Under the pieces are notes generated by a model that searched no databases, was not told the DNA's origin, and was given only the letters and a program-made list of their open reading frames with translations. The translations under genes were made by a program, and so were the position numbers. DNA of 64,000 nt from Christensenella hongkongensis (GTDB taxonomy: Bacteria > Bacillota > Clostridia > Christensenellales > Christensenellaceae). Shown in pieces: positions 1 to 7,645 of this stretch. Each line of letters begins with the position of its first letter. Positions within the stretch are counted from its first letter, which is position 1. The stretch covers positions 1 to 64,000 of the forward strand of contig NZ_LAYJ01000102.1 of the NCBI RefSeq assembly GCF_000981035.1, read 5' to 3'.

Positions 1-999
1 ACTGAGCGGCGTCTGGTCGGTGGGTACAACTGTAATCCTGCAACAGCGATTGACGATATGAAAGCGACAAAACGGGCGTGGCGTAAAACGGGGGGCAGGC
101 AGTATAAGCATTTTATACAGAGCTTTCCAAAGGAGGAAAATATAACGGTTGAAGAAGCAAATCAAATTGCTTATGAGCTTATCACCCGCAGCCCAATGTT
201 TTGCGGTTATGAAGTATGCTTTGCCACACATAAGGATAAAGACCATATCCATACGCATTGGATCGTTAATTCCGTCAGCTTCGAGCACGGATACAAATTC
301 CGCTATTCCAAAGCAAAATTGCAGGAATTAAAGGATTTATCCGACAGGAGCGTGCGAGAACACGGGAAATCTATCTGCCAAAAGAACAGTGAAATCACGG
401 CCTTTGATATGGGAACGTATAAGGCGATTGAAAAGGCGGTGCAAGGCACTTACCAAAGTTGGGTATTTGATACGATGAAAGCAATCGTTAAGGCAAAATC
501 TACTGCTTTAAGCCGACAGGTGTTTATTCAAAACATGGAGGAACAGGGCTTTGAAGTGCAGTGGACAGACCGCCGGAAATACATTGTTTTTATCGACAAG
601 GACGGACATAAAATACGCGATCGCCGTTTATCCAAAATATTCAAGATCGACATAAGCAAGGAGGGCTTGGAGAATGACCTACGAGGAAGCATTGAAGAAA
701 CAGGAAGAAAACGAGAGTTTGAAAGTGACGCTCACCAATCCAGAAGGGTTACTGGATACGCGGATCAATATAGACGTTCTGACAAAAGAGAACGCGGAAC
801 TAAAACGACAGCTGAGGAAATCCGAAGAAAACTCGCAGAAATTCCAGGAAGCGGCTACGAAAGAGTTTTCTCAGATCAATCAGACATTGGGAGAAATGAA
901 CGCGAAGATGCAAGAGATAGAGACAAGCAACGAAATGCTCAACGACAACATGGAAAACGCCTCAGACAAATTAGCAAAGACGATGATCGGTGTTTGTGA
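1..999 (+). CDS. Relaxase/mobilization nuclease, 5' end outside window
   Basis: The reading frame is open from base 1, so the start lies upstream. It begins in the text LVGGYNCNPATAIDDM, which is typical of the N-terminal part of MobA/VirD2-type relaxases (Relaxase family PF03432). The histidine triad HIHTHWIVN, which coordinates the catalytic metal, is at about 247-273. Relaxases nick one strand at oriT and pilot it during conjugation. The last ~108 codons are rich in Arg, Lys, Asp and Glu and overlap another gene in a different frame (674-1189). This is the only conjugation gene visible, so it is either the end of an element extending to the left or a mobilizable remnant. Confidence 0.85.
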   Translation, partial: TERRLVGGYNCNPATAIDDMKATKRAWRKTGGRQYKHFIQSFPKEENITVEEANQIAYELITRSPMFCGYEVCFATHKDKDHIHTHWIVNSVSFEHGYKFRYSKAKLQELKDLSDRSVREHGKSICQKNSEITAFDMGTYKAIEKAVQGTYQSWVFDTMKAIVKAKSTALSRQVFIQNMEEQGFEVQWTDRRKYIVFIDKDGHKIRDRRLSKIFKIDISKEGLENDLRGSIEETGRKREFESDAHQSRRVTGYADQYRRSDKRERGTKTTAEEIRRKLAEIPGSGYERVFSDQSDIGRNEREDARDRDKQRNAQRQHGKRLRQISKDDDRCL

Positions 1000-1189
1000 C
1001 ACACATTTAGGCGGATTTGATAAATCTATCCTGCAAGTTAAAAGCGCCGCCAAAGCATATACAAATGCTGTCACGCAGGATATAAGAAAGTCGCTCAAAC
1101 TGCTGAAATCATGCACGGTGTTTATCTTTACAGGCTGGATTGTGCCGATGATTGCGGGATTATGGTTTATTCTACCAAACATTTTTTAA
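674..1189 (+). CDS. Coiled-coil protein with C-terminal membrane helix, overlapping the relaxase
   Basis: 171 residues. AAGGAGG sits about 10 bases before the ATG. Residues ~1-110 are Glu/Lys/Gln-rich with heptad-like Leu/Met spacing, which suggests a coiled coil. Residues ~150-171 form one hydrophobic helix (FIFTGWIVPMIAGLWFI) at the extreme C-terminus, so the protein is probably tail-anchored. It starts inside the relaxase gene in another frame. The layout recalls the mobA/mobB overlap of ColE1 and RSF1010-type plasmids, where the overlapping partner is a membrane-associated mobilization helper. No sequence family was recognised, and a mobilization role is inferred from position only. Confidence 0.7.
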   Translation: MTYEEALKKQEENESLKVTLTNPEGLLDTRINIDVLTKENAELKRQLRKSEENSQKFQEAATKEFSQINQTLGEMNAKMQEIETSNEMLNDNMENASDKLAKTMIGVCDTHLGGFDKSILQVKSAAKAYTNAVTQDIRKSLKLLKSCTVFIFTGWIVPMIAGLWFILPNIF

Positions 1190-1200
1190 TGCTTCGGAGG

Positions 1201-1237
1201 GAAAGAGTCTGCCTCGATTTCGAGGCAGATTCCTTTC
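1201..1237 (+). terminator. Hairpin after the mobilization genes
   Basis: An 11-12 bp stem (GAGTCTGCCTCG with CGAGGCAGATTC, one mismatch) around an ATTT loop lies just after the stop at 1189. The run of T residues after it is short, so termination may be weak. Confidence 0.6.
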
Positions 1238-1341
1238 ACTTGAAAAAATAAAACTCTTGTGCTACAGTAATACCAAGAAAGAGTAATATAGAAAAAGCAA
1301 AGCACTGAATGAAGCGTTAAGGGTGTTTTATGGCACGGATT

Positions 1342-1632
1342 ATGAAAAACAGAAAATTTAAAATAGCCGTTGCGATGCTTTTTGTTATTCTTTTTCTGGC
1401 GCTTTTCATGGGCGTGCCGCTCCTTCACGCAGGGCATGATTGTAGCGGCGAAGACTGCCCGATTTGTCATTTCATACAAACAACGCTCCGGCAGATTTCT
1501 GGTATTTTAAGTATTATTGCAATAGCAGCGGTGTTTCTAACAGCATTAAAATTATCAGCATTTTGTATTTTACTCCTCAAAATTTTTTCGGCGGGATCTT
1601 TGGTGTCCCAAAAGGTGCAACTGAATAATTGA
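1342..1632 (+). CDS. Small membrane protein with HDC-x4-CPIC motif
   Basis: 96 residues from the ATG at 1342; an ATG at 1330 is also possible. A first hydrophobic segment (residues ~7-25) is followed by HAGHDCSGEDCPICHF, a His/Cys cluster suited to binding a metal such as zinc. A second hydrophobic segment (~50-80) follows. Small proteins of this design occur next to zinc ABC transporters in Firmicutes, and the next gene here is a zinc-binding lipoprotein. A role in zinc sensing or handling is inferred from motif and position. No characterised homologue was recognised. Confidence 0.6.
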   Translation: MKNRKFKIAVAMLFVILFLALFMGVPLLHAGHDCSGEDCPICHFIQTTLRQISGILSIIAIAAVFLTALKLSAFCILLLKIFSAGSLVSQKVQLNN

Positions 1633-1642
1633 ACTCCTAAAC

Positions 1643-1697
1643 ACACCTTATTCCCTAGAGACAGAGGTATGTCTTCTAAGATAAGGTGTATTTTTTG
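1643..1697 (+). terminator. Long hairpin with T-run between the CPIC gene and znuA
   Basis: ACACCTTAT (1643-1651) pairs perfectly with ATAAGGTGT (1681-1689). An inner AGAGAC/GTCTTCT pairing is possible, and ATTTTTTG follows. This has the form of an intrinsic terminator or attenuator between two genes that look functionally linked. Confidence 0.6.
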
Positions 1698-1730
1698 TAC
1701 ACAAAAAATAAGATTTCAGGAGGCAAATAG

Positions 1731-2819
1731 ATGAAAAAAATTATTTTGCTGTTTATCAGCATTGTATTTGTATTGGCGGTTTTTAGCGCTTGTTCCAATG
1801 CGCCAGTTTCACCAGCTGAAATAAAAACAAATGCGCAGGCAACAGAATCCGGAGTACCCAAAGAGAAGAAAACGACCGGGCAGAGGCAGGAAGAAAAAAT
1901 AAAAGTGGTCACGACAAATTTCCCTCAATATGATTTCGTGCGTCAAATTGCGGGTGATAATGTAGATTTATCGATGCTGCTTGCACCGGGAGCGGAAAGC
2001 CATTCGTACGAACCGACACCGCAGGATATCATTAAAATACAAGAGAGCGACCTGTTTGTTTATACGGGAGGGGAAAATGATGTTTGGGTAGATCAAATAC
2101 TCGAATCAATGGGGGACGATAAACCACAAACCTTCAAACTGACGGATTGTGTGGATCTCGTGGAAGAAGAACTCGTGGAAGGGATGGAAGACGATCACGA
2201 TCATGAAGAACATGGCGCGGAGGAAGATCATCCTGAAGCAGATGCTCACGACCATGAATCTGGAGAGCATAGCCATTCCGATGAAGATGCGGAATATGAC
2301 GAACACGTGTGGACTTCTCCGAAAAACTCAATTGAAATCGTTAGAAAGTTGACGGATGCCCTTTCCGGTCTGGATGATAAAAACAAAGCCGTGTACGAGA
2401 AAAACCGCGACAACTATATCGTAGAACTGGAAAAACTTGACCAACAGTTTGCAGATGTTGTAAAGAATGCTGCGCGCAAAACGGTCGTATTCGGTGACCG
2501 GTTCCCATTCCGTTATTTTGCGGATGAGTACGGGCTTACGTATTACGCCGCTTTCCCGGGATGTTCGACGGAAACGGAGCCAAGTGCTAGCACTGTCGCA
2601 TTTCTGATCGATAAAGTAAAATCGGAACATATCCCGGTCGTCTTTCACATCGAGTTGTCGAATGAAAAAATGGCGGACACGATCTGTGCGGAAACAGGAG
2701 CAAAAAAGCTATTGTTCCATGCCTGCCACAATGTTTCCAAAGAAGATTTTGATAAGGGAGCCACTTACCTCGGTTTGATGGAAGGAAATGTGTCTGCTTT
2801 GCGGGAGGCCCTAAACTGA
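1731..2819 (+). CDS. znuA: Zinc ABC transporter substrate-binding lipoprotein
   Basis: 362 residues, with AGGAGG 8 bases before the ATG. A signal peptide ends in a lipobox (FSAC, Cys21). The ZnuA/AdcA fold follows: KVVTTNFPQYDFVRQIAG at ~58-75 and candidate metal ligands His91 and His192. A loop at ~156-182 is packed with His, Asp and Glu (DDHDHEEHG, DAHDHESGEHSHSDED), which is the hallmark of zinc rather than manganese binding members. It captures zinc outside the cell for the ATPase and permease encoded next, which overlap it by one base and by ATG-in-gene starts. It is the first gene of a four- to five-gene run. Confidence 0.93.
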   Translation: MKKIILLFISIVFVLAVFSACSNAPVSPAEIKTNAQATESGVPKEKKTTGQRQEEKIKVVTTNFPQYDFVRQIAGDNVDLSMLLAPGAESHSYEPTPQDIIKIQESDLFVYTGGENDVWVDQILESMGDDKPQTFKLTDCVDLVEEELVEGMEDDHDHEEHGAEEDHPEADAHDHESGEHSHSDEDAEYDEHVWTSPKNSIEIVRKLTDALSGLDDKNKAVYEKNRDNYIVELEKLDQQFADVVKNAARKTVVFGDRFPFRYFADEYGLTYYAAFPGCSTETEPSASTVAFLIDKVKSEHIPVVFHIELSNEKMADTICAETGAKKLLFHACHNVSKEDFDKGATYLGLMEGNVSALREALN

Positions 2820-3526
2820 TGGCGTTATTTCATTGCACAAACGTTTCGTTCCGATACGATGGACAGATTGCCGCAAAAGATTTGAATTTTGAGATATACA
2901 AGGGCGATTACCTTTGTATTGTCGGCGAAAATGGTTCGGGAAAAACGACCTTGATTAAAGGATTGCTGGGATTGATTCCTGTATACGAGGGAACGATAGA
3001 AATAGGCGACGGACTGCATACAAATGAAATTGGCTATTTGCCACAGCAGACGATTGTTCAAAAAGATTTCCCCGCCAGTGTATATGAGGTTGTCCTTTCC
3101 GGAAGGCTGAACAGGATGGGGGGTTCGCCGTTCTATTATGCGGAAGATAAAAAAGAAGCATTGCGGAATATGGAGCGTCTGGGCATCACATATTTAAAAG
3201 ATCAATGCTACAGGGAGCTATCCGGAGGCCAGCAGCAAAGGGTGCTGCTGGCCCGCGCCCTGTGCGCGACCAAAACAATGCTGCTGCTTGACGAACCGGC
3301 AGCGGGGCTCGATCCCATTGTGACGTATGAGCTATATTCCCTGCTTCAGGAAATAAACCGGGCGGGGATCACTATTGTTATGGTTTCCCACGACATCCAA
3401 GCGGCAATCAGCTACTCAGACCATATTTTGCATCTGGCAACCGCGCAGCTCTTTTTCGGTACGACATTGGAATATAAAAACAGCGAAATCGGCCAACATT
3501 TTCTGGAGGGACAGGGCCATGCTTGA
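2819..3526 (+). CDS. znuC: Zinc ABC transporter ATP-binding protein
   Basis: 235 residues, the usual length of ZnuC/AdcC. The start overlaps the znuA stop by one base (TGATG arrangement), implying translational coupling. Walker A is GENGSGKTT (~37-45), the signature is LSGGQQQR (~137-144) and Walker B is MLLLDEP (~157-163). The H-loop is VSHD near 191. It powers zinc import with the neighbouring permease. No truncation or missing motif was seen. Confidence 0.93.
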   Translation: MALFHCTNVSFRYDGQIAAKDLNFEIYKGDYLCIVGENGSGKTTLIKGLLGLIPVYEGTIEIGDGLHTNEIGYLPQQTIVQKDFPASVYEVVLSGRLNRMGGSPFYYAEDKKEALRNMERLGITYLKDQCYRELSGGQQQRVLLARALCATKTMLLLDEPAAGLDPIVTYELYSLLQEINRAGITIVMVSHDIQAAISYSDHILHLATAQLFFGTTLEYKNSEIGQHFLEGQGHA

Positions 3527-4346
3527 AGTGTTTGCCGAAATGATGGCTTATCCGTTCCTTGTGAAGGCGCTGCTTGTAGGGATCATGGTATCCCTTTGTG
3601 CAGCCTTGCTTGGCGTAAGTCTTGTACTGAAGCGTTATTCTATGATTGGCGACGGGCTTTCCCACGTCGGGTTCGGCGCACTTGCGGTAGCGATGGCGTG
3701 CGGTTTGGCACCGCTTGAAGTCACGATTCCAGTTGTCATTGCAGCGGCGTTCCTGTTGCTTCGGATCAGTGAAAGCAGCAAAATTAAAGGAGACGCGGCA
3801 ATTGCGCTCATTTCCACAAGTGCCCTTGCGATCGGCGTCATGATGATTTCCGTTACGACGGGCATGAACACGGACGTATGCAACTATTTGTTCGGCAGTA
3901 TACTTGCCATGAGTACAGGCGATGTAGCCTTGAGCCTCGTACTTTCGGTTGTGGTAATTGTTTTGTTTGTCGTGTTTTATCACAAAATATTTGCCGTCAC
4001 CTTTGATGAAAATTTTGCAAAAGCAACCGGAGTCAAGGCGAATCTATACAACATGCTGATTGCCATTTTAACGGCGATTACAATCGTCCTTGGAATGCGG
4101 ATGATGGGAACGCTTCTCATCTCCAGTCTGATCGTGTTCCCGGCTTTGATTTCTATGCGGGTGTGCAAACGATTCCGCAGCGTCGTGCTCTGCTCAGCAG
4201 TGATTTCTGTGATCGGTTTTTTTATCGGGATTACCCTTTCTTACCTGTATGCAACGCCAACCGGGGCAAGCGTTGTGATTGTCAACCTGATGTTGCTTGG
4301 GATTTTTGCCGTGGTTGGAACTTTGAAAGGAAGATATGCAAAATGA
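3519..4346 (+). CDS. znuB: Zinc ABC transporter permease
   Basis: 275 residues from the ATG at 3519, which follows GGAGGG and overlaps the end of znuC by 8 bases. The longer open frame upstream is only znuC in another frame. Eight or so hydrophobic segments span the protein, with the ABC-3 family motif GDGLSHVGFGALAVA near residues 43-57. It forms the membrane channel with znuC as ATPase. Its stop overlaps the next lipoprotein start (ATGA at 4343), so all four genes are probably one transcript. Confidence 0.93.
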   Translation: MLEVFAEMMAYPFLVKALLVGIMVSLCAALLGVSLVLKRYSMIGDGLSHVGFGALAVAMACGLAPLEVTIPVVIAAAFLLLRISESSKIKGDAAIALISTSALAIGVMMISVTTGMNTDVCNYLFGSILAMSTGDVALSLVLSVVVIVLFVVFYHKIFAVTFDENFAKATGVKANLYNMLIAILTAITIVLGMRMMGTLLISSLIVFPALISMRVCKRFRSVVLCSAVISVIGFFIGITLSYLYATPTGASVVIVNLMLLGIFAVVGTLKGRYAK

Positions 4347-4909
4347 AAAAAATATGGAGTTTGTTACTCATCACTCTGCTTCTATTGGGGGGGTGTGCCA
4401 ATAACGGCGTTTCCGCGAAAGATATCCCGGCGTCCAGCCGCCAAGCGGACAGTTCGCCTACGTTTGTGCCTTCACAGGAACCGACTTTGCCGCCGTCCTC
4501 ATCGATACCCGCCGTTCAGACGCACAGCCAGGAAGTCCCAATGCCAAGCGGAGATGTGATTGAGATCAAGGAAAAAATGTTTGTAGCGCAAAGCAACGAC
4601 GTTTACATCAATTCCAAGGAATATATGGGAAAGACAATCAAATGGGAGGGGATGTTCCAGCAGATGACGGATACGGCAAATGGAAATGTGCATAATTTTG
4701 TGATAAGGTATGGACCGGGTTGCTGCGGTTACGATGCGAATGCTGGCTTTGAAGTCAGGTGGGACGGCGATCTCCCCGAAGTAAACGATTGGGTGGAAGC
4801 TGTAGGAACTCTGGGAACTTATGAGGAGAATGGGACAGAGTATCTGTATGTGCAGCTTCAGGAATTGAACATTCTTGAACAGCGCGGCGAAGAATACGTC
4901 TATCAATAA
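4343..4909 (+). CDS. Lipoprotein with CC-containing OB-like domain, zinc operon
   Basis: 188 residues from the ATG at 4343, which overlaps the znuB stop. The signal peptide ends with LLLLGGC, a lipobox. A Ser/Pro-rich linker runs to ~65. The C-terminal domain has NSKEYMGKTIKWEGMF and VIRYGPGCCGYDAN; this resembles the C-terminal domain of the TIGR03943/YcgQ (DUF1980) family, with its paired Cys. An extracytoplasmic role linked to zinc uptake is inferred from the overlap with znuB. The paired cysteines are the most likely metal or redox site. The biochemical role is unknown. Confidence 0.7.
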   Translation: MKKIWSLLLITLLLLGGCANNGVSAKDIPASSRQADSSPTFVPSQEPTLPPSSSIPAVQTHSQEVPMPSGDVIEIKEKMFVAQSNDVYINSKEYMGKTIKWEGMFQQMTDTANGNVHNFVIRYGPGCCGYDANAGFEVRWDGDLPEVNDWVEAVGTLGTYEENGTEYLYVQLQELNILEQRGEEYVYQ

Positions 4910-4935
4910 TAAAAGAAAAGAAAGGCTGAAAAGCT

Positions 4936-5904
4936 ATGAAAAAGAAAAGAATGATTATATCCACTGTTTTTGCGACCATATTTTTGATGTTGTCCTTTGC
5001 AGGATGCGGTAAACTGCTCGCGGATGGTTCCCAGGCAACGACCATTACATCTACGCAAACACAAAATGCGAGTTTGCAGCCAAGTGTGGAGCAAATGCCG
5101 ACCTCACCGCCGAAACCAACGGCTACCACTATACCTTCCCCTGCAACGACGCCAACTTTTACAACGCAACTTACGCAATTGCAGACGAAGGAAGGATACA
5201 TACCGCCCAAAAGCCTTGACGGAATCGATCCCATGAACGATAAAGTTGTTTCACTCACCTTTGATGACGGCCCCCATAAGGAAAACACTCCGCGGCTACT
5301 TGATATCCTGAAGAAAAACAATGTGGTAGCGACCTTCTTTATGGTCGGGAAAAACGTGAAACAATATCCCGATATTGTAAAAAGAGTGTATGACGAAGGG
5401 CACGAAATCGGTTCACACAGTTACGACCATCCCGACCTCATGAAACTATCACTCAACCAGATTATGGTAGATCAATATGGAAAAGCGAACGATGCTATCG
5501 AGGCAGTAACCGGATTCCGAACACTGATCGACCGCCCGCCTTACGGCTCTATGTCGGAAGAAATGGCAAAACAAATCGGGCGGGAACAGATTCTATGGTC
5601 GGTGGATCCGGAAGATTGGAAAAAGGAAAACCGTGCCCCCGATATTGTATATGACCATGTCGTAAACGGGACGGAAAACGGCGGGTATGTCAAAGATGGG
5701 GCAATCATTTTATCGCATGATATTCATGCGAGTACAGTTGACGCATACGAGCGGATTATCCCGGCGCTCAAGGAGCAGGGATACAAATTTGTGACTGTTA
5801 CGCAGATGATACAGATTGCCGAAATCCGTGGCAAAAACATTGGATACCGATTTGGTCATGCGCCAACGGCGGAAGAAGCAATGAAAAATCTGGAGAAAAA
5901 ATAA
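4936..5904 (+). CDS. Polysaccharide deacetylase lipoprotein
   Basis: 322 residues. The signal peptide ends in a lipobox (SFAGC), followed by a Thr/Pro-rich linker to ~85. The NodB/CE4 domain shows motif 1 TFDDGPHKENT and motif 2 EIGSHSYDHPDL with the metal-binding His pair. Motif 3 is DRPPYGS, and there is a later LSHDIH. CE4 enzymes remove N-acetyl groups from peptidoglycan or chitin-like glycans, and this one would act on the outer cell surface. It lies 26 bases after the zinc lipoprotein and may be cotranscribed; CE4 enzymes commonly use zinc, which would fit the setting. Confidence 0.88.
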   Translation: MKKKRMIISTVFATIFLMLSFAGCGKLLADGSQATTITSTQTQNASLQPSVEQMPTSPPKPTATTIPSPATTPTFTTQLTQLQTKEGYIPPKSLDGIDPMNDKVVSLTFDDGPHKENTPRLLDILKKNNVVATFFMVGKNVKQYPDIVKRVYDEGHEIGSHSYDHPDLMKLSLNQIMVDQYGKANDAIEAVTGFRTLIDRPPYGSMSEEMAKQIGREQILWSVDPEDWKKENRAPDIVYDHVVNGTENGGYVKDGAIILSHDIHASTVDAYERIIPALKEQGYKFVTVTQMIQIAEIRGKNIGYRFGHAPTAEEAMKNLEKK

Positions 5905-6068
5905 CGTATTGAGCCAAAAGTAATAGTAATACATAGAATGCGGCAAAAAAGGTTTCAATATTGATCGCTGATATAATGGTTTCCAGATTCTCTATACCAC
6001 CCTTTAATTTACCCTTTACAAAATATCAGCAGGAAATTTGAGCAATATAGGACGAAACAAGGAATGGC

Positions 6069-6716
6069 TTAACAATGCGGATTTTGGACGAAATGATACT
6101 GCATAAAACAGGCTGGAATAGGCGCGGACAAATTCAAATCCCTCCTTCTCCGCCAAACAAATGGCCTTTTTGGCCTGAGAGATAGTTCTTGGTTAGGATA
6201 TCTCTTAAAAACTAGATATTGCATGGGTTTATGCTCATGCAATATTTTTTTATTCAGCCTTCTCAGCGTTTGCATCCATTTGCCGGAGTATTGCCAAAGC
6301 GGCCGATCACCATTTGCTATTAAGGATAATAAATCACCAACAAACTTATAAGTGATTTCAACATCCTGTGTCCGTTTGCCATTCACCTTATACTGGGCGG
6401 ATACTCGTATCTCTTCGATCAACGCAAGCGCCATCTCCCGGTCGATTTTCTTTACCCCAATATATTTTCTCACTGTCTCGATCCATTTGTCAGCGTTTTT
6501 CTCATGGCGTATTTCGACCTCTTCGCGTATTGTATGCGCCGCGCAAGTCTCCTTACCACTGTTGGTATATTTGCTACATCGATAGGTCATTTTACGGACT
6601 TTTCCTCCACCACGCAGCGAGGCGCACATCGTAGTACCGCAGTCCATACATCGTACTAACCCGGCAAACACAGAAATCTCCCGATCGATCTTAGGTGTGC
6701 AATAGCGCCCTATTGT
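6069..6716 (-). pseudogene. Large serine recombinase remnant, C-terminal part only
   Basis: The reading frame on the minus strand begins, without a catalytic domain, at the zinc-ribbon part: FAGLVRCMDCGTTM followed by YRCSKYTNSGKETCAAHTIREE. In family members roughly 100 residues of coiled coil normally separate IREE from the later conserved block; here the text jumps directly to ADKWIETVRKYIG, so an in-frame internal deletion is likely. The N-terminal resolvase domain is absent because the frame meets a stop next to the ABC-transporter fragment. The last ~45 codons run into non-coding sequence that includes a tRNA-like end. It is not expected to be active. Confidence 0.75.
6133..6155 (+). 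other. tRNA-Ser-like 3' end (possible attachment-site scar)
   Basis: TTCAAATCCCTC-CTTCTCCGCCA reads like the T-loop, 3' T-stem, acceptor strand, discriminator and CCA of a bacterial tRNA-Ser. The preceding bases cannot form the 5' side of the T-stem and no matching acceptor 5' strand lies upstream, so this is a fragment. Such fragments commonly mark one end of an integrated element. Confidence 0.5.
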
Positions 6717-6724
6717 ATCACGCT

Positions 6725-6895
6725 ACATCGATTGCGCACAGGCTGGCCACAGTGAAGAATGCCGACCAGATATTGGTGGTAGATGATGGAAAAATTGTCC
6801 AGCAGGGCAAACACAAGGAGCTGGTTAGCCAGCCAGGCATATACCGCGATTTTATCGACATCAGAAAAAAGTCGGCGGGTTGGCAGATCGGTTAA
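6725..6895 (+). pseudogene. C-terminal fragment of an ABC exporter ATPase
   Basis: About 57 codons remain: [33 protein letters not shown] and then the tail KKSAGWQIG. This is the H-loop region and C-terminus of a type IV ABC exporter. The Walker motifs and membrane domain are missing upstream, replaced by the recombinase remnant. The tail resembles the end of the intact exporter at 16174-17919 (QESAGWSIS), so the lost gene was probably a paralogue of that protein, originally next to the TetR and ECF genes. Confidence 0.8.
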
Positions 6896-6914
6896 CGCCT
6901 GCCCGGCCAGACGC

Positions 6915-6957
6915 TTGACAAAGAGATGGAATTACAGTAATATATCACTGATATATT
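6915..6957 (+). promoter_or_regulatory. Promoter and palindromic operator of the first TetR gene
   Basis: TTGACA (6915-6920), a 17-base spacer and TAATAT (6938-6943) form a strong sigma-A promoter. AATATATCA-C-TGATATATT (6939-6957), a perfect 9-bp palindrome with one central base, overlaps the -10 and start point. Autoregulation by the adjacent TetR protein is the simplest reading. Confidence 0.75.
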
Positions 6958-6972
6958 TTTTCGGAGGTTGCT

Positions 6973-7590
6973 TTGGCAGAGTTGAGCGACACACAGCAAA
7001 AGCTGTTGGACATTGGCAAAAAAGAATTTTTGGAGAAAGGCTTTCGGAATGCTTCTCTCAGGGGGATTGTCAAAGAAGCCGGTTTTACTTTGGGTGCATT
7101 TTATGGATATTATCCAGATAAGGAAACATTGTTTGACGCGCTGGTAGCGCCTGCTGCGGATGCGCTTGTATCCCGATTCAAAGAGGCGCAGGACAAACAT
7201 TTTGATTTGATCGAGCAGGAAAATACCGCGCAGAGCAGACAGCTTTCCACAGAATATTTGATTCGATTTGTCAATGATATTTACGACAACTATGACGCGT
7301 TCAAGCTTATCATATGCTGTGCGGACGGTACAAAATATCAAAATTTTATTCATGAGCTGGTAGAGCTTGAGGTGCGTGTAACAGAAAAATATTACAGGAA
7401 ACTAAAGAAGCTGGGCAAGATAGCACATACGGTCAGCAAGGATGTTCACCACATGCTCACCAGCGCATATTTTACAGCGGTGTTTGAGGTGGTGGCGCAC
7501 GACATGAGCAGGGCAAAGGCGCTGCGCTATGTACGGAAGATCGCCATGTTTTTTAACTGTGGATGGGATGGAATTTTAAAAATACAATAA
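6973..7590 (+). CDS. TetR family regulator, first of two paralogues
   Basis: 205 residues, starting at TTG with GGAGG six bases upstream. The N-terminal helix-turn-helix is FLEKGFRNASLRGIVKEAGFTLGAFYGYYPDKETLFDALV (~17-56). The ligand domain contains LIICCADGTKYQNFIHE and FTAVFEVVAHDMSRAKALRYV, both also found in the second TetR protein at 13586. The paired Cys of CCADGTK may be functional. It precedes the ECF transporter genes, with an iron-box-like palindrome between, and probably controls its own promoter. The ligand is unknown. Confidence 0.85.
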   Translation: MAELSDTQQKLLDIGKKEFLEKGFRNASLRGIVKEAGFTLGAFYGYYPDKETLFDALVAPAADALVSRFKEAQDKHFDLIEQENTAQSRQLSTEYLIRFVNDIYDNYDAFKLIICCADGTKYQNFIHELVELEVRVTEKYYRKLKKLGKIAHTVSKDVHHMLTSAYFTAVFEVVAHDMSRAKALRYVRKIAMFFNCGWDGILKIQ

Positions 7591-7603
7591 TTTTTTTAAC
7601 AAC

Positions 7604-7623
7604 GAGTTAGCTTATGCTAATTC
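7604..7623 (+). promoter_or_regulatory. Shared palindrome, copy 1 (before the ECF operon)
   Basis: GAGTTAGC-TTAT-GCTAATTC: arms match except one base. It lies 22 bases before the S-component start and after a TACAAT element at 7583-7588. The same core occurs at 14229, 14349 and 19137. Confidence 0.7.
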
Positions 7624-7645
7624 AAGCGTTGGATTGGAGGAACAT

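Noticed and set aside
4163-4342. Longer start for the zinc-operon lipoprotein
   Set aside because: The extra 60 codons are znuB in another frame; the signal peptide and ATGA overlap fix the start at 4343.
6100-6160. A complete tRNA-Ser gene
   Set aside because: Only the 3' end is present; T-stem 5' side, anticodon arm and acceptor 5' strand cannot be formed from upstream bases.
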